NCBI RefSeq assembly: GCF_002813425.1
Contig: NZ_PHUL01000001.1
Coordinates: 186,001 to 250,000 of the forward strand
Length of the DNA stretch: 64,000 nucleotides
From: Cellulophaga sp. RHA19
Lineage (GTDB): Bacteria; Bacteroidota; Bacteroidia; Flavobacteriales; Flavobacteriaceae
Direction of reading: 5' to 3'
Below the pieces are notes generated by a model. The model had not been told where the DNA came from, did not search any database, and saw only the letters and a list, made by a program, of their open reading frames with translations. Shown here piece after piece: positions 25,799 to 35,309 of this stretch. Every line of letters starts with the position of its first letter. The first letter of the stretch is position 1. The position numbers and the translations under genes are program-made.

Positions 25799-27292
25799 AT
25801 GAAAAAAAGTTACTGGATTTTCCTATTTGCTTTTTTTGTTATATTTCCATCTATAGCACAAGACTCTATACCTGCACAAGCAGCTGTAGAAACCATACAA
25901 ACCACAACAACAGATACTACAATAAAACCTATTATAGACAATGCAGGGTTTTCCGTTAGCAGTTTATTAAGAGGACTTTTAGGTATGGCTGTTTTAATAT
26001 TAATAGCCTTTTTATTTAGTGCAAACCGTAAAGCCATAAACTGGAAAACAGTTGGTATTGGTCTGGGCTTGCAGCTAGTTATTGCAATTGGCGTGTTAAA
26101 AATTGAATTTATTGCTGTTGTTTTTGATAGCGTAGGTAAAGTTTTTGTTAGCATACTTGATTTTACCACTAAAGGGAGTAAATTTTTATTTGAAGGATTG
26201 GTAACAGATATGGATAAATTTGGATTCATATTTGCTTTTCAAGTTTTACCAACTATCATTTTCTTTTCTGCATTAACATCTGTACTGTTTTACCTAGGAA
26301 TAATTCAGCGTGTTGTAAAAGCACTAGCCAAACTATTAACAAAAACACTAGGCATATCTGGCGCAGAAAGTTTATCTGTAGCTGGTAATATATTTTTAGG
26401 TCAGACTGAAGCCCCACTATTAATAAAAGCTTATTTAGAAAAAATGAATAAGTCTGAAATTTTATTAGTTATGGTTGGCGGTATGGCAACAGTAGCTGGC
26501 GCTGTTTTAGCTGCTTATATTGGGTTTCTAGGAGGAAATGACCCTGTTTTAAGATTAGAATTTGCTAAGCACTTATTAGCCGCTTCTGTAATGGCTGCTC
26601 CAGGTGCTATTGTAATTTCTAAAATATTATACCCACAGACTGAAAAAGTGGACACAAATGTGCATGTTTCACAAGATAAAATAGGTGCTAACATTTTAGA
26701 TGCTATTGCAAACGGAACAACTGAAGGTTTAAAATTAGCTGTAAATGTTGGCGCAATGCTTTTAGTATTTGTTGCCCTTATTGCTATGGTTAACGGAATC
26801 CTAAGTGGTGCTGCAGGCTTTGATGGTATCACAATAAAATCTTTAGACATATCTTGGCATTTTACATCATTAAACACCATAATAGACAACAATCACAAAC
26901 AATACGACTGCTTGTCACTAGAGTTTATTTTAGGCTACATTTTTGCGCCGTTAATGTGGCTAATAGGTGTTGCAAAAGAAGACGTAATGCTTATGGGACA
27001 ATTACTAGGAGTAAAATTGGCTGCCAGTGAATTTATTGGATACAAGCAATTAGCAGAACTAAAAAATATTGCTGCTAATCCGCATTTTACTTACAACAAA
27101 TCTATTTTAATGGCTACTTATATGCTTTGTGGCTTTGCCAACTTTGCTTCAATTGGTATACAAATAGGCGGTATAGGATCTTTAGCTCCTAATCAAAGAA
27201 AAACATTATCAGAACTTGGACTTAAAGCTGTATTAGGAGGCTCTATAGCATCATTACTTTCTGCTACTATTGCAGGTATGATATTAGGCTAA
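25799..27292 (+). CDS. NupC-type concentrative nucleoside transporter
   Basis: Inner-membrane cation-coupled nucleoside uptake protein of the CNT family, 497 residues from the start chosen (MKKSYWIFLFAFFVIFPSIAQ, looks like a signal peptide followed by a 35-residue periplasmic stretch rich in Thr). A longer frame from 25724 would overlap the preceding gene and is not preferred. Family hallmarks: SLSVAGNIFLGQTEAPLLIK and MVGGMATVAGAVLAAY, and SEFIGYKQLAELKN plus LCGFANFASIGIQIGGIGSLAP near the end. The extra cleavable N-terminus is typical for Bacteroidota members. Confidence 0.93.
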   Translation: MKKSYWIFLFAFFVIFPSIAQDSIPAQAAVETIQTTTTDTTIKPIIDNAGFSVSSLLRGLLGMAVLILIAFLFSANRKAINWKTVGIGLGLQLVIAIGVLKIEFIAVVFDSVGKVFVSILDFTTKGSKFLFEGLVTDMDKFGFIFAFQVLPTIIFFSALTSVLFYLGIIQRVVKALAKLLTKTLGISGAESLSVAGNIFLGQTEAPLLIKAYLEKMNKSEILLVMVGGMATVAGAVLAAYIGFLGGNDPVLRLEFAKHLLAASVMAAPGAIVISKILYPQTEKVDTNVHVSQDKIGANILDAIANGTTEGLKLAVNVGAMLLVFVALIAMVNGILSGAAGFDGITIKSLDISWHFTSLNTIIDNNHKQYDCLSLEFILGYIFAPLMWLIGVAKEDVMLMGQLLGVKLAASEFIGYKQLAELKNIAANPHFTYNKSILMATYMLCGFANFASIGIQIGGIGSLAPNQRKTLSELGLKAVLGGSIASLLSATIAGMILG

Positions 27293-27328
27293 CATCAACC
27301 TAAAACACAATAATTTTATAAACTAGCT

Positions 27329-27372
27329 AATAAGTTTTGGATATATGATTTAATCATTATTCAAAACTTATT
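27329..27372 (+). terminator. Nested hairpin after the nucleoside transporter gene
   Basis: AATAAGTTTTG/CAAAACTTATT (11 base pairs) encloses a second ATGATT/AATCAT hairpin; it is followed by two direct copies of ATTTAATTACTTATT and then TTTT. Probable transcription end of the nuclease-transporter pair. Confidence 0.6.
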
Positions 27373-27461
27373 ATTTAATTACTTATTATTTAATTACTTA
27401 TTTTTACATAAGACTAAACAATTTCTGTTTACACCAAACAGAAGAAAGATACTGCTTTAAA

Positions 27462-28286
27462 ATGAAACAATATCACGACTTACTTAAACACGTACAAGAA
27501 ACAGGAAACCAAAAAGGAGATCGTACTGGCACCGGAACAATAAGTGTTTTTGGTCACCAAATGCGTTTTGACCTTAGCAAAGGTTTTCCTATGGTTACCA
27601 CAAAAAAATTACATTTAAAATCTATTATATACGAATTACTTTGGTTTTTAAAAGGTGATACAAATATTGCTTATTTACAAGAAAACGGAGTCCGTATTTG
27701 GAATGAGTGGGCCGATGAAAATGGAGATTTAGGACCAGTTTACGGACACCAATGGCGTAATTGGAATAGCGAGGATATTGACCAAATTAAAGAGGTAATT
27801 GAAACACTAAAAAACAACCCTAACAGCAGAAGAATGATGGTTACCGCTTGGAATCCTAGCGTATTACCAGACACATCTGTTTCTTTCTCTGAAAATGTAG
27901 CAAACGGTAAAGCAGCACTTCCTCCTTGTCACGCATTTTTTCAGTTTTACGTTGCAGATGGAAAACTATCTTGTCAATTGTACCAAAGAAGCGCAGATAT
28001 CTTTTTAGGTGTACCATTTAACATTGCTTCTTATGCCTTGTTTACTATGATGATGGCGCAAGTTTGTGGTTATGAAGCAGGAGACTTTATTCACACTTTT
28101 GGTGATGCCCACATTTACAATAACCACCTAGAACAAGTAGAACTACAACTAAGCAGAGAACCTAGGGCTTTACCTAAAATGATATTAAACCCAGAAGTAA
28201 AAAATATTTTTGATTTTACTTTTGAAGACTTTACTTTAGAAGGTTATGATCCGCACCCACACATTAAAGGAAAAGTAGCCATATAA
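27462..28286 (+). CDS. thyA: Thymidylate synthase
   Basis: Methylates dUMP to dTMP using methylenetetrahydrofolate, leaving dihydrofolate. 274 residues. Catalytic cysteine C156 in [12 protein letters not shown]; other conserved segments RTGTGT (21-26), [12 protein letters not shown] and the [21 protein letters not shown] substrate region. It is 10 residues longer than E. coli ThyA because of an insert ([16 protein letters not shown]) just before the active site, common in Bacteroidota. Followed after 18 bases by dihydrofolate reductase, which recycles its product. Confidence 0.98.
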   Translation: MKQYHDLLKHVQETGNQKGDRTGTGTISVFGHQMRFDLSKGFPMVTTKKLHLKSIIYELLWFLKGDTNIAYLQENGVRIWNEWADENGDLGPVYGHQWRNWNSEDIDQIKEVIETLKNNPNSRRMMVTAWNPSVLPDTSVSFSENVANGKAALPPCHAFFQFYVADGKLSCQLYQRSADIFLGVPFNIASYALFTMMMAQVCGYEAGDFIHTFGDAHIYNNHLEQVELQLSREPRALPKMILNPEVKNIFDFTFEDFTLEGYDPHPHIKGKVAI

Positions 28287-28304
28287 ACATATAAAATATT
28301 AATT

Positions 28305-28802
28305 GTGCAAAAAATAATTGCTATTGCAGCTGCTGCAGAAAATAATGCTTTAGGAAAAGATAATGACTTACTTTGGCATTTGCCAGATGACTTTAAACGC
28401 TTTAAAAAACTTACTACCGGCAACCCAATAGTAATGGGTAGAAAAACTTTTGAAAGCTTTCCTAAGCCTTTACCCAACAGAAAGCATATTGTAATCACCA
28501 GAGATAAAAACTATACTATAGAGCATAGCAATTGCGTTGTTGTACACTCATTACAAGACGCCCTAGACATTACAAAAGACAATGAATTAGTTTATATAAT
28601 TGGGGGCGGAGAAATATACAAATTAGCATTAGCAAACACACACCAAATAGAACTAACAAGAGTACACGCTATTTTTGATGCTGACACTTTTTTTCCTGAA
28701 CTAAATGATGACAACTGGGAAATAGTTTTTGAAGAATATCATCCAAAAGATGTCAAGCACAAAATAGACTTCACTTACATAACATATGTGCGCAAGTGCT
28801 AA
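28305..28802 (+). CDS. folA: Dihydrofolate reductase
   Basis: Reduces dihydrofolate to tetrahydrofolate with NADPH. 165 residues, start codon GTG (no ATG upstream in frame after thyA; the GTG gives the canonical N-terminus QKIIAIAAAAENNALGKDN). Motifs: LLWHLPDDFKRFK (substrate Asp at the DDF), GNPIVMGRKTFESFPKPLPNR and IIGGGEIYKLAL. Translationally coupled pair with thyA. Its stop is only six bases from the convergent murI stop, with no terminator hairpin between. Confidence 0.96.
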   Translation: MQKIIAIAAAAENNALGKDNDLLWHLPDDFKRFKKLTTGNPIVMGRKTFESFPKPLPNRKHIVITRDKNYTIEHSNCVVVHSLQDALDITKDNELVYIIGGGEIYKLALANTHQIELTRVHAIFDADTFFPELNDDNWEIVFEEYHPKDVKHKIDFTYITYVRKC

Positions 28803-28808
28803 ATAATT

Positions 28809-29600
28809 TTAAAAATCTAGATAATAAACAGCTATAGAAGCATCTACATTTTTTAGAAAAGATTTTAAAATAGACACATCTGCATTAGTAAAAAACTTAT
28901 GCAAAGAAGAAACATTATTTTTGTTTAATAAATTTTCTTTTTCTAAAATAACCTTAGTCTGTTTAGCAACCGCCTCACCAGAATCTATAATATTTACGTG
29001 CTGAGGCAACAACTCTTTAAGCACAGGAATTAAGTACGGATAATGAGTACAACCCAAAACAAGATAATCTATATTTTGAGCTAACATAGGAGTTAATAAT
29101 GCTTTTAAGAGATCTTTACATTCCTTTGATGCTGCCTTACCAGATTCTATTAAAGGAACCAAACCCTTACCTTCCTTTTCAATAATTTTAATGCCCTCTG
29201 CGTGGTTTTTAACCGTACTATGGAACAAACTACTAGACAAGGTACCTTTAGTTGCTAAAACACCTACAGTTTTAGAGTTAGATTGCAACACTGCTGGCTT
29301 TATAGCTGGCTCTATACCAATAAAAGAAACACCTGTATACGTTTGCCTAAGATAACTAATAGCATTAGTTGTTGCTGTATTGCAAGCAACAACTATTATC
29401 TTACAATTATACTCTAACAAAAGCTCTGTATTCTTAATACTAAGCTTTAATATATCCTCTGCAGATTTCTCTCCATAAGGTGCATTAGCACTATCTGCAA
29501 GATAAATAGTATTCTCTAAGGGTAATAATTTATGAATTTCTTTCCAGATAGATGTACCACCTACACCAGAATCAAAAACACCAATAGGATTGTTATGCAT
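28809..29600 (-). CDS. murI: Glutamate racemase
   Basis: Makes D-glutamate for peptidoglycan. 263 residues; the two catalytic cysteines are C73 (VVACNTATTNA) and the one in LVLGCTHYPYL (about 184). N-terminal IGVFDSGVGG with the catalytic Asp/Ser is present. Convergent with folA and located 95 bases downstream of the OmpH gene, with a terminator in between. Confidence 0.97.
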   Translation of the reverse strand: MHNNPIGVFDSGVGGTSIWKEIHKLLPLENTIYLADSANAPYGEKSAEDILKLSIKNTELLLEYNCKIIVVACNTATTNAISYLRQTYTGVSFIGIEPAIKPAVLQSNSKTVGVLATKGTLSSSLFHSTVKNHAEGIKIIEKEGKGLVPLIESGKAASKECKDLLKALLTPMLAQNIDYLVLGCTHYPYLIPVLKELLPQHVNIIDSGEAVAKQTKVILEKENLLNKNNVSSLHKFFTNADVSILKSFLKNVDASIAVYYLDF

Positions 29601-29644
29601 TGTAACCTATAATTTAGAAGCCTAAATATACTATAAAGTAACAA

Positions 29645-29672
29645 AAAAGGCCGTGCAAATAGCACAGCCTTT
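29645..29672 (-). terminator. Intrinsic terminator of the bamA-ompH operon
   Basis: AAAGGC-C-GTGC-loop-GCAC-A-GCCTTT with T-run on the minus strand, 24 bases after the last ompH stop. Confidence 0.85.
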
Positions 29673-29695
29673 ATGAAATAAACTAGTATAGCTTA

Positions 29696-30205
29696 TTAGA
29701 ATTTTAATTCCTTTTTTACGTCTGCTAAAAGATCTTTTCCTTTAGAAACAAGAAGACCTGCACCTGGACTAGCATCAATTACATAGTCAAAACCTTGAGC
29801 AGCTGCTACTTTTTCTATAGCTTTCATTGCAGACTCTTGTATTGGAGCTAACAATTCTTGTTGCTTTTTTTGCAATTCTTGCTGTGCAGCTTGCTGTGCA
29901 GTCTGAATTGTTTTTTGGTATGTCATTATTTCTTGCTCTCTTTTTGCATTTTCTTCTGCAGTTTTAGAAGCTGCTTCATTTTGGTACTGCGTAGCTTTAT
30001 TTCTAGCTTCTGCCATACTTGCCTGTATGTCTGCACCTAAAGTTTCGTTTAACTTCTTTAATTCTGCATCTGCGCTCTTCATTGCAGGCATTTCTTGTAA
30101 CAACTGCTGTACATTAATATGCGCAACTTTAGACTGTGCGTTTACAAATGCTGTTGTAGCTACAAATAATACTAATGCTACTGCTATCTTCTTTAAATGT
30201 TTCAT
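29696..30205 (-). CDS. OmpH/Skp family periplasmic chaperone (copy 1)
   Basis: 169 residues. Signal peptide MKHLKKIAVALVLFVATTAFVNAQ, then KVAHINVQQLLQEMPAMKSA (the Skp N-terminal strand), a long coiled coil rich in Gln, Ala and Lys (about 50-130), and the C-terminal strand FDYVIDASPGAGLLVSKGKDL. Skp proteins hold unfolded outer-membrane proteins during transit through the periplasm. It is the last gene of the DUF6089-uppS-bamA-ompH-ompH operon, next to the second OmpH copy. Confidence 0.92.
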   Translation of the reverse strand: MKHLKKIAVALVLFVATTAFVNAQSKVAHINVQQLLQEMPAMKSADAELKKLNETLGADIQASMAEARNKATQYQNEAASKTAEENAKREQEIMTYQKTIQTAQQAAQQELQKKQQELLAPIQESAMKAIEKVAAAQGFDYVIDASPGAGLLVSKGKDLLADVKKELKF

Positions 30206-30262
30206 AATAGTAATTGAATGTTAATTTAAGTATTTAGTTAATTTTAGTGTATAGACTCTTTT

Positions 30263-31048
30263 TTAATTACCGTCCTTTTCTTCTTTGGTTTTCTTTTGTT
30301 TAGCTGCCTTTTCTTCTAATAATTTTTTTCTTCTAGCTTCGTAAGCTTTTTTACGCTCTTCACGCAACTTTAACTGCTCTGCTCTTTTTTCCTCTGCACT
30401 CTTAGCTCTGGCCGCGTCTGCCTCTTTAGCTTGTTCTTGCCTAACCTTTAAAGCTTCTGTAATAGGCTTGTCTTCTTCTTCGTCTTCAAACCTACTTCTT
30501 GCACTCTTTTTAGGGGCACTAATTTTTCTAGTCCTAGAAATAGCTCTAAGTACTAACTCACTAATGTCATTTCTTTTTTCTGCATACAACATTACAACAT
30601 CTGCAGATTTATCAAAAATAAAATCGTAATTTTTATTCTTACCTATCTTTTGTACCTCATTAAAAACCTGATCTTGTATTGGCTGCACCAGTCTTAACTT
30701 TTGCATAACCAAATCTCCTTGAGGACCAAATCTATCTTGTTGGTATTGTAGCATTTCTTTTTCTAACAATGCTATTTCTTCCTCACGTTCTTCTATTAAC
30801 TCGTTAGTTAATAAAACTTTTTCTGCAAGCAAGGTTTGTCGCATATCAAAGATTTGCTTTTTCTCACCTTCAATCTCTAACTTCCATTTTTCAACTTTAC
30901 TAGCAAGTTGCGCATTAGCCTCTCTATACTCTTCTACATTCTCTAGAATGTATTCCATATCTACATAGGCAACCCTTACACCTCTCTGGGCAAAAATACT
31001 AGTTGACAGTAGCAACGTAGTTAAAATTAAAAGAACTTTTGTTTTCAT
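30263..31048 (-). CDS. OmpH/Skp family periplasmic chaperone (copy 2, with charged C-terminal tail)
   Basis: 261 residues from the start chosen (MKTKVLLILTTLLLSTSIFAQ is a good signal peptide; an upstream ATG at 31087 would add 13 residues). VRVAYVDMEYILENVEEYREAN begins the Skp fold and the coiled coil spans about 35-110. Unlike the first copy it has an extra tail of about 90 residues rich in Lys, Glu, Arg and Ala (from SARSRFEDEEEDK on), which should be helical and highly charged. Located directly downstream of bamA. Probably a chaperone for barrel proteins; the role of the tail is unknown. Confidence 0.9.
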   Translation of the reverse strand: MKTKVLLILTTLLLSTSIFAQRGVRVAYVDMEYILENVEEYREANAQLASKVEKWKLEIEGEKKQIFDMRQTLLAEKVLLTNELIEEREEEIALLEKEMLQYQQDRFGPQGDLVMQKLRLVQPIQDQVFNEVQKIGKNKNYDFIFDKSADVVMLYAEKRNDISELVLRAISRTRKISAPKKSARSRFEDEEEDKPITEALKVRQEQAKEADAARAKSAEEKRAEQLKLREERKKAYEARRKKLLEEKAAKQKKTKEEKDGN

Positions 31049-31149
31049 TTTGTTTATCGTTTTAATACATAGAAAATATCGTGCCAAAAATATTAATCAC
31101 CTAAATACAAGCTTATTAACATATGGTAAATTAGAAATATTCTTTGTAA

Positions 31150-33774
31150 TTAAAACTGCTGACCAATGATGAAGTGTGTTTGCCATCCACTTGGCTCAGT
31201 AGAGGTAGGTAAGTTATCCTTATCAAACCCATAACCAAAGTCAATTCCCAATAGACCAAAAGCTGGCATAAATATGCGCAACCCTACTCCGGCCGATCGT
31301 TTAATTTCAAACGGATTAAATTCAGTAAAATTGTTGAAAGAGTTACCTCCTTCTAAAAATCCTAGTGCATATATAGATGCTGATGGTTTTAAAGTGATAG
31401 GATACCTAAGTTCCATAGAGAATTTATTATAAACCACACCACCTTCTTGCTCATTAGTACTTGCTACTACTGGCGTTAAAGATTGGTTTTCATACCCTCT
31501 TAATTGTACAGTTTCTCTACCATCTAAAGTAAAGTTTCCTAAACCATCACCACCAACAAAATAACGCTCAAAAGGCACATTACCTATATCATTGTTATAA
31601 TTACCTAAGAAACCAAACTCTGCGTTAGAACGTAAAACTAAATCACCAGTAAGTGTTGTGTACCAATCTCCTTTAAAACTAGCTTTATAAAATTCTAACC
31701 ATTTAAATCTGTCTTCTTCTATTTTTTCTAAACGAGTTTGCTGAAAAGGACTTAAACTACCAGTAGTATTTCTTACCTCCTGCAATTCATCACTCTCCTC
31801 TTTTAAACCTTTATAATCTTTATCAGAAAATAATGAGTAAGGTGGTGTTGCTTTAAGTTTAAATTGAAAACTAGATCCTCCACGAGGAAATATTTTACCA
31901 CCTGCTAAAGATTCTCTAGACAATCCAAATGTATAAGAAAGTGAATTTGCAGAACCATTACCAAAATTAAACAAACCTATGTTGTAATCTTGAAAATCAT
32001 ATAGTTGATACGCTAATGAATGAGAAGCTACAAAATAATCATCAGGCCACTTTAATCTTTTTGCCAAACCTACAGAAATACTAGAAATTGAAAACTGTCT
32101 ACTTTTATCAATCTCGTTAGAAGTATAATCGTATGCAAACTGCTGTGTCCTAGATAAAGAAGTATTAAATTGTACTGGTTTTTTACCTCCTAGCCATGGC
32201 TCAGAAAAATTAAGACTATAAACTCTATACGTTCTACTTGCCTGTAATCTAATAGCAAATGTTTGTCCGTCTCCCATAGGAACAGGCGTATAAGCTTCTT
32301 TTTTAAATATATTTTTTAATGAAAAGTTATTAAAAGACAACCCTAAAGTACCTATAAAGCCACCACCGCCGTAGCCACCTTGTAATTCTATTTGACTAGA
32401 ACCAGCCTCTAATACACTATAATTAATATCTACAGTACCTGCATCAGGATTTGGATTAAGTACATCTGGCTTAATACTTTCTGCATCAAAATAACCTAAA
32501 GCACCTAATTCTCTTATACTCCTAATAATATTGGCTTTGTTATATTTTTGACCAGGACGTGTTCTTAACTCTCTAAAAATTACGTGGTCGTTTGTTTTAT
32601 CATTACCAGTAACTGTAACGTGATCAAGAAACGTTTCTTTCCCCTCAATAATTCTAATTTCAAAATTAATAGTATCATTCTCTGCAGAAACCTCTACTGG
32701 TGTTATTCTAGAAAACATATAACCATTATTCTGATACAAACTACTTAAATCGTCTGGATCTGGCTTTGTGTTATCTTCAATTCTTTTTTTAAGCAATACA
32801 CCATTATATGTATTCCCTTTTTTAATACCCAAAGCTCTTGTTAAAAATGCATCTGGATATACGGTATTACCAACAAAATCTATATCTCCAAAGTAATACT
32901 TATTACCTTCTTCTACTTTAATATTGATTTTAATATTATTATCATCAACATCTGTAATAGTATCAGAAACTACTCTTGCATCTCTATAACCGCTTTCTGC
33001 ATATTTCTCTACAAGAGAAGTTAAGTCGTTCTTGTAATCTTCTTCTATGTATTTAGATTTTTTCCAAAAACGGTAAAACTTTTTCTTTTTAGTTTTCTTT
33101 AGTGCTTTACGTAGTTTTTTTGCTGCCAACTGATCGTTACCATCAAAAGTAATATCACTAATTTTTACCTTTTCTCCTTTTTTGATATTAATTACCATTT
33201 TCTGAGCATTGGTTTCTGATGTATCTACAGCAGTTACAATATTCACATTAGTATTTAAATACCCTTGTTTTTTGTACTTATTTTTTAGGTAATTCTCTGT
33301 ATTATTAATAAGACTCTGAGTAATTTTTTTACCCTTTTTAAGATCTGTATCATCAATAATATCTGCTACTTTACGTTTTTTAACTCCGTACACAGTAACA
33401 TCTGTAAGCGTAGGGCGCTCTACAATATTAAGTTCTAAAAAAACTTTTTCCCCCTTTATATCTGTAATATAAAAATTAATATCACTAAAAAGCTCTAAAC
33501 CCCATAGCTTATTAATTACCGCACTAATTTCTTCTCCAGGAAGCGTAATTGGTTGTCCAACCCTAAGACCGGTAAAAGTGACTACAGTCTGCTCGTTATA
33601 GCTTTTTACGCCTGTAATTTCTAAACCACCTAAAATATACTTTTTACCATCTTCATAAGATGTTTCTTGCGCAAAAGCGACTAAGTTTGTAAAAAGGAAA
33701 AGGATGGTAATAATTGAACCAAAAGTAATGGCTCTTTTGGTTGTGTTAGTTGAGTTGTTCGCTAGTTTTTCCAA
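31150..33774 (-). CDS. bamA: Outer membrane protein assembly factor BamA
   Basis: Central subunit of the complex that inserts beta-barrel proteins in the outer membrane. 874 residues: signal segment (about 17-35), POTRA repeats over about 45-450 (for example YILGGLEITGVKSYNEQTVV, TLTDVTVYGVKKRKVADII, KISDITFDGNDQLAAKKL, YFGDIDFVGNTVYPDAFL, FLDHVTVTGNDKTNDHVI), then the 16-strand Omp85 barrel with the RGYENQSL loop segment (normally VRGF) and terminal phenylalanine. Only start available makes it overlap uppS by 29 bases. There is a Lys-rich stretch (KKLRKALKKTKKKKFYRFWKKSK) within the third POTRA. Confidence 0.97.
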   Translation of the reverse strand: MEKLANNSTNTTKRAITFGSIITILFLFTNLVAFAQETSYEDGKKYILGGLEITGVKSYNEQTVVTFTGLRVGQPITLPGEEISAVINKLWGLELFSDINFYITDIKGEKVFLELNIVERPTLTDVTVYGVKKRKVADIIDDTDLKKGKKITQSLINNTENYLKNKYKKQGYLNTNVNIVTAVDTSETNAQKMVINIKKGEKVKISDITFDGNDQLAAKKLRKALKKTKKKKFYRFWKKSKYIEEDYKNDLTSLVEKYAESGYRDARVVSDTITDVDDNNIKINIKVEEGNKYYFGDIDFVGNTVYPDAFLTRALGIKKGNTYNGVLLKKRIEDNTKPDPDDLSSLYQNNGYMFSRITPVEVSAENDTINFEIRIIEGKETFLDHVTVTGNDKTNDHVIFRELRTRPGQKYNKANIIRSIRELGALGYFDAESIKPDVLNPNPDAGTVDINYSVLEAGSSQIELQGGYGGGGFIGTLGLSFNNFSLKNIFKKEAYTPVPMGDGQTFAIRLQASRTYRVYSLNFSEPWLGGKKPVQFNTSLSRTQQFAYDYTSNEIDKSRQFSISSISVGLAKRLKWPDDYFVASHSLAYQLYDFQDYNIGLFNFGNGSANSLSYTFGLSRESLAGGKIFPRGGSSFQFKLKATPPYSLFSDKDYKGLKEESDELQEVRNTTGSLSPFQQTRLEKIEEDRFKWLEFYKASFKGDWYTTLTGDLVLRSNAEFGFLGNYNNDIGNVPFERYFVGGDGLGNFTLDGRETVQLRGYENQSLTPVVASTNEQEGGVVYNKFSMELRYPITLKPSASIYALGFLEGGNSFNNFTEFNPFEIKRSAGVGLRIFMPAFGLLGIDFGYGFDKDNLPTSTEPSGWQTHFIIGQQF

Positions 33775-34486
33775 ATCTTCGTTCTCTGTTCTGATAATTT
33801 TTAATTGCGTCTACTAAATGATGTTCTTTAAAGTCTGGCCAAAGTACATCTGTAAAGTACAGCTCTGCATACGCTATTTGCCAAAGTAAAAAATTACTTA
33901 TACGGTGTTCACCGCTGGTTCTAATAAGTAAATCTACGTCTGGTAAATTTTGCGTGTAAAGATGGTTATTAATAATGATTTCATCAATATTTTCGGGAGA
34001 AATTATATTATTTTTAACTTTGATACTAATTTCCTGAACAGCTGTTCTAATCTCATCCCTAGAACCATAACTTAATGCCAATGTTAGCGTCATACCAGTA
34101 TTTGCCGAGGTTTTAGCTATAACATTCTTAAGTTCTTCACCTGCTTTTTTAGGTAACAAATCTAAGTTACCTATTGCATTAAGTTTTATGTTGTTTTTGT
34201 TAAGAGTTTTAACTTCTTTCTTTAATGAAGACACCAAAATACGCATTAACGTATCTACTTCTAGCTTTGGTCTATTCCAATTTTCTGTAGAAAAAGTGTA
34301 TAAAGTTAAGTAACCTACTCCTATTTTTGCGCAATTCTCCACTACTCTACGCACTGTTTTAACACCATTTTCATGGCCAAAAATACGTAGTTTTCCTTTT
34401 TGTTTAGCCCATCTACCATTACCATCCATAATAATAGCTAAATGGTCTGGTATGTTTTCTTTATTTAAATCTTCTATAGTATCCAT
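33746..34486 (-). CDS. uppS: Isoprenyl (undecaprenyl) diphosphate synthase
   Basis: Cis-prenyltransferase making the C55 lipid carrier for cell-wall synthesis. 246 residues; DGNGRWA (21-27) with the catalytic Asp21, FSTENWNRP, and the C-terminal RTSGEHRISNFLLWQIAYAELYF and WPDF signatures. Its 3' end overlaps bamA by 29 bases and it follows the DUF6089 gene by nine bases, so the whole envelope operon is tightly coupled. Confidence 0.97.
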   Translation of the reverse strand: MDTIEDLNKENIPDHLAIIMDGNGRWAKQKGKLRIFGHENGVKTVRRVVENCAKIGVGYLTLYTFSTENWNRPKLEVDTLMRILVSSLKKEVKTLNKNNIKLNAIGNLDLLPKKAGEELKNVIAKTSANTGMTLTLALSYGSRDEIRTAVQEISIKVKNNIISPENIDEIIINNHLYTQNLPDVDLLIRTSGEHRISNFLLWQIAYAELYFTDVLWPDFKEHHLVDAIKNYQNRERRFGKTSEQLN

Positions 34487-34495
34487 AAGTATAAT

Positions 34496-35191
34496 TTACT
34501 CAAAACAATCTGAGCACGGTTTTCTACCAAAGGTGTAAGTTAGTGTAAAACCTGAAAAAACATACCAATCATCACTAAAAATATTTCCAAACTTAGGATC
34601 TATTAAGGTAGATACGTTAGCTTTTTCCGGATTACTAGCGTCTAAATTATCTGTAAACGTGTATCTAGCACCAATTTCTGCGCCTAAGATAAAAAATTGA
34701 TTTAATCTATACTTTAATCCAACTGTCATTGGAATAGCAAAATCGCCTTCTCGCTGATCTAAATCTTGCAAAAAACCTACTTCAAAGTAATTATAATCGT
34801 ACCTAAAATAGGTAACGCCTGTATATAAATAAGGAGTAAAAGCTGGCCCTAACTTGTGCAGATTGTATTCTACAAAATTAACTTCTAAGCCAGCAGAAAA
34901 TTCTGTTACAGTATTCTCCATTTTTAGCTGTCTTTTTTGCCTGTAAGCTAAGCCCGACTTTAAATCATCTGCAACAAATTTACCATGTAGTATACTTGCG
35001 CGCCACGCATAGCGTTTACTTTTGTTCCACTTAAAAATACCTCCATAAGCAAAGCCACTTGGACTAATATAGTTTGTTTTACCAACATCACCTATATTAT
35101 TTAACCCTCCAGCAAGTACACCTACCTCATAGGTTTGCGCACTAACGACTCCAAAAAAGGAAAATAATAGAATTGCAATAAATATTCTCAT
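34496..35191 (-). CDS. DUF6089 family outer-membrane barrel protein
   Basis: 231 residues. Signal peptide MRIFIAILLFSFFGVVSAQ; the rest has an eight-stranded small barrel pattern (alternating strands such as YEVGVLAGGLNNIGDVG, AYGGIFKWNKSKRYAWRAS, PYLYTGVTYFRYDYN, TVGLKYRLNQFFILGAEIG, FSGFTLTYTFGRK) and ends DCFE after KPCSDC. This family is regularly the first gene before uppS and bamA in Flavobacteriaceae; function unknown. First gene of the operon with a perfect -7 promoter element. Confidence 0.88.
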   Translation of the reverse strand: MRIFIAILLFSFFGVVSAQTYEVGVLAGGLNNIGDVGKTNYISPSGFAYGGIFKWNKSKRYAWRASILHGKFVADDLKSGLAYRQKRQLKMENTVTEFSAGLEVNFVEYNLHKLGPAFTPYLYTGVTYFRYDYNYFEVGFLQDLDQREGDFAIPMTVGLKYRLNQFFILGAEIGARYTFTDNLDASNPEKANVSTLIDPKFGNIFSDDWYVFSGFTLTYTFGRKPCSDCFE

Positions 35192-35208
35192 AACTCATAT
35201 AAAGTTTG

Positions 35209-35216
35209 CAAATGTA
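35209..35216 (-). promoter_or_regulatory. -7 element of the DUF6089-uppS-bamA-ompH-ompH operon
   Basis: Minus strand TACATTTG, exact TA-N2-TTTG match, 17 bases before the start codon. An inverted repeat ATAGGAT/ATCCTAT (35222-35244) lies immediately upstream in the -35 region and could be a regulator site or the end of the nadK transcript. Confidence 0.55.
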
Positions 35217-35309
35217 ACACTATAGGATTTTAGTAGCATCCTATTATTACACCTCTGTTCTCTCTCTTGAATAACAGTTTTACACCCTATTTATTGTTTT
35301 AAAAAACAA

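Noticed and set aside
27372..27405. Direct repeats ATTTAATTACTTATT as a CRISPR or attachment site
   Set aside because: Only two adjacent AT-rich copies without spacers; probably slippage next to the terminator.
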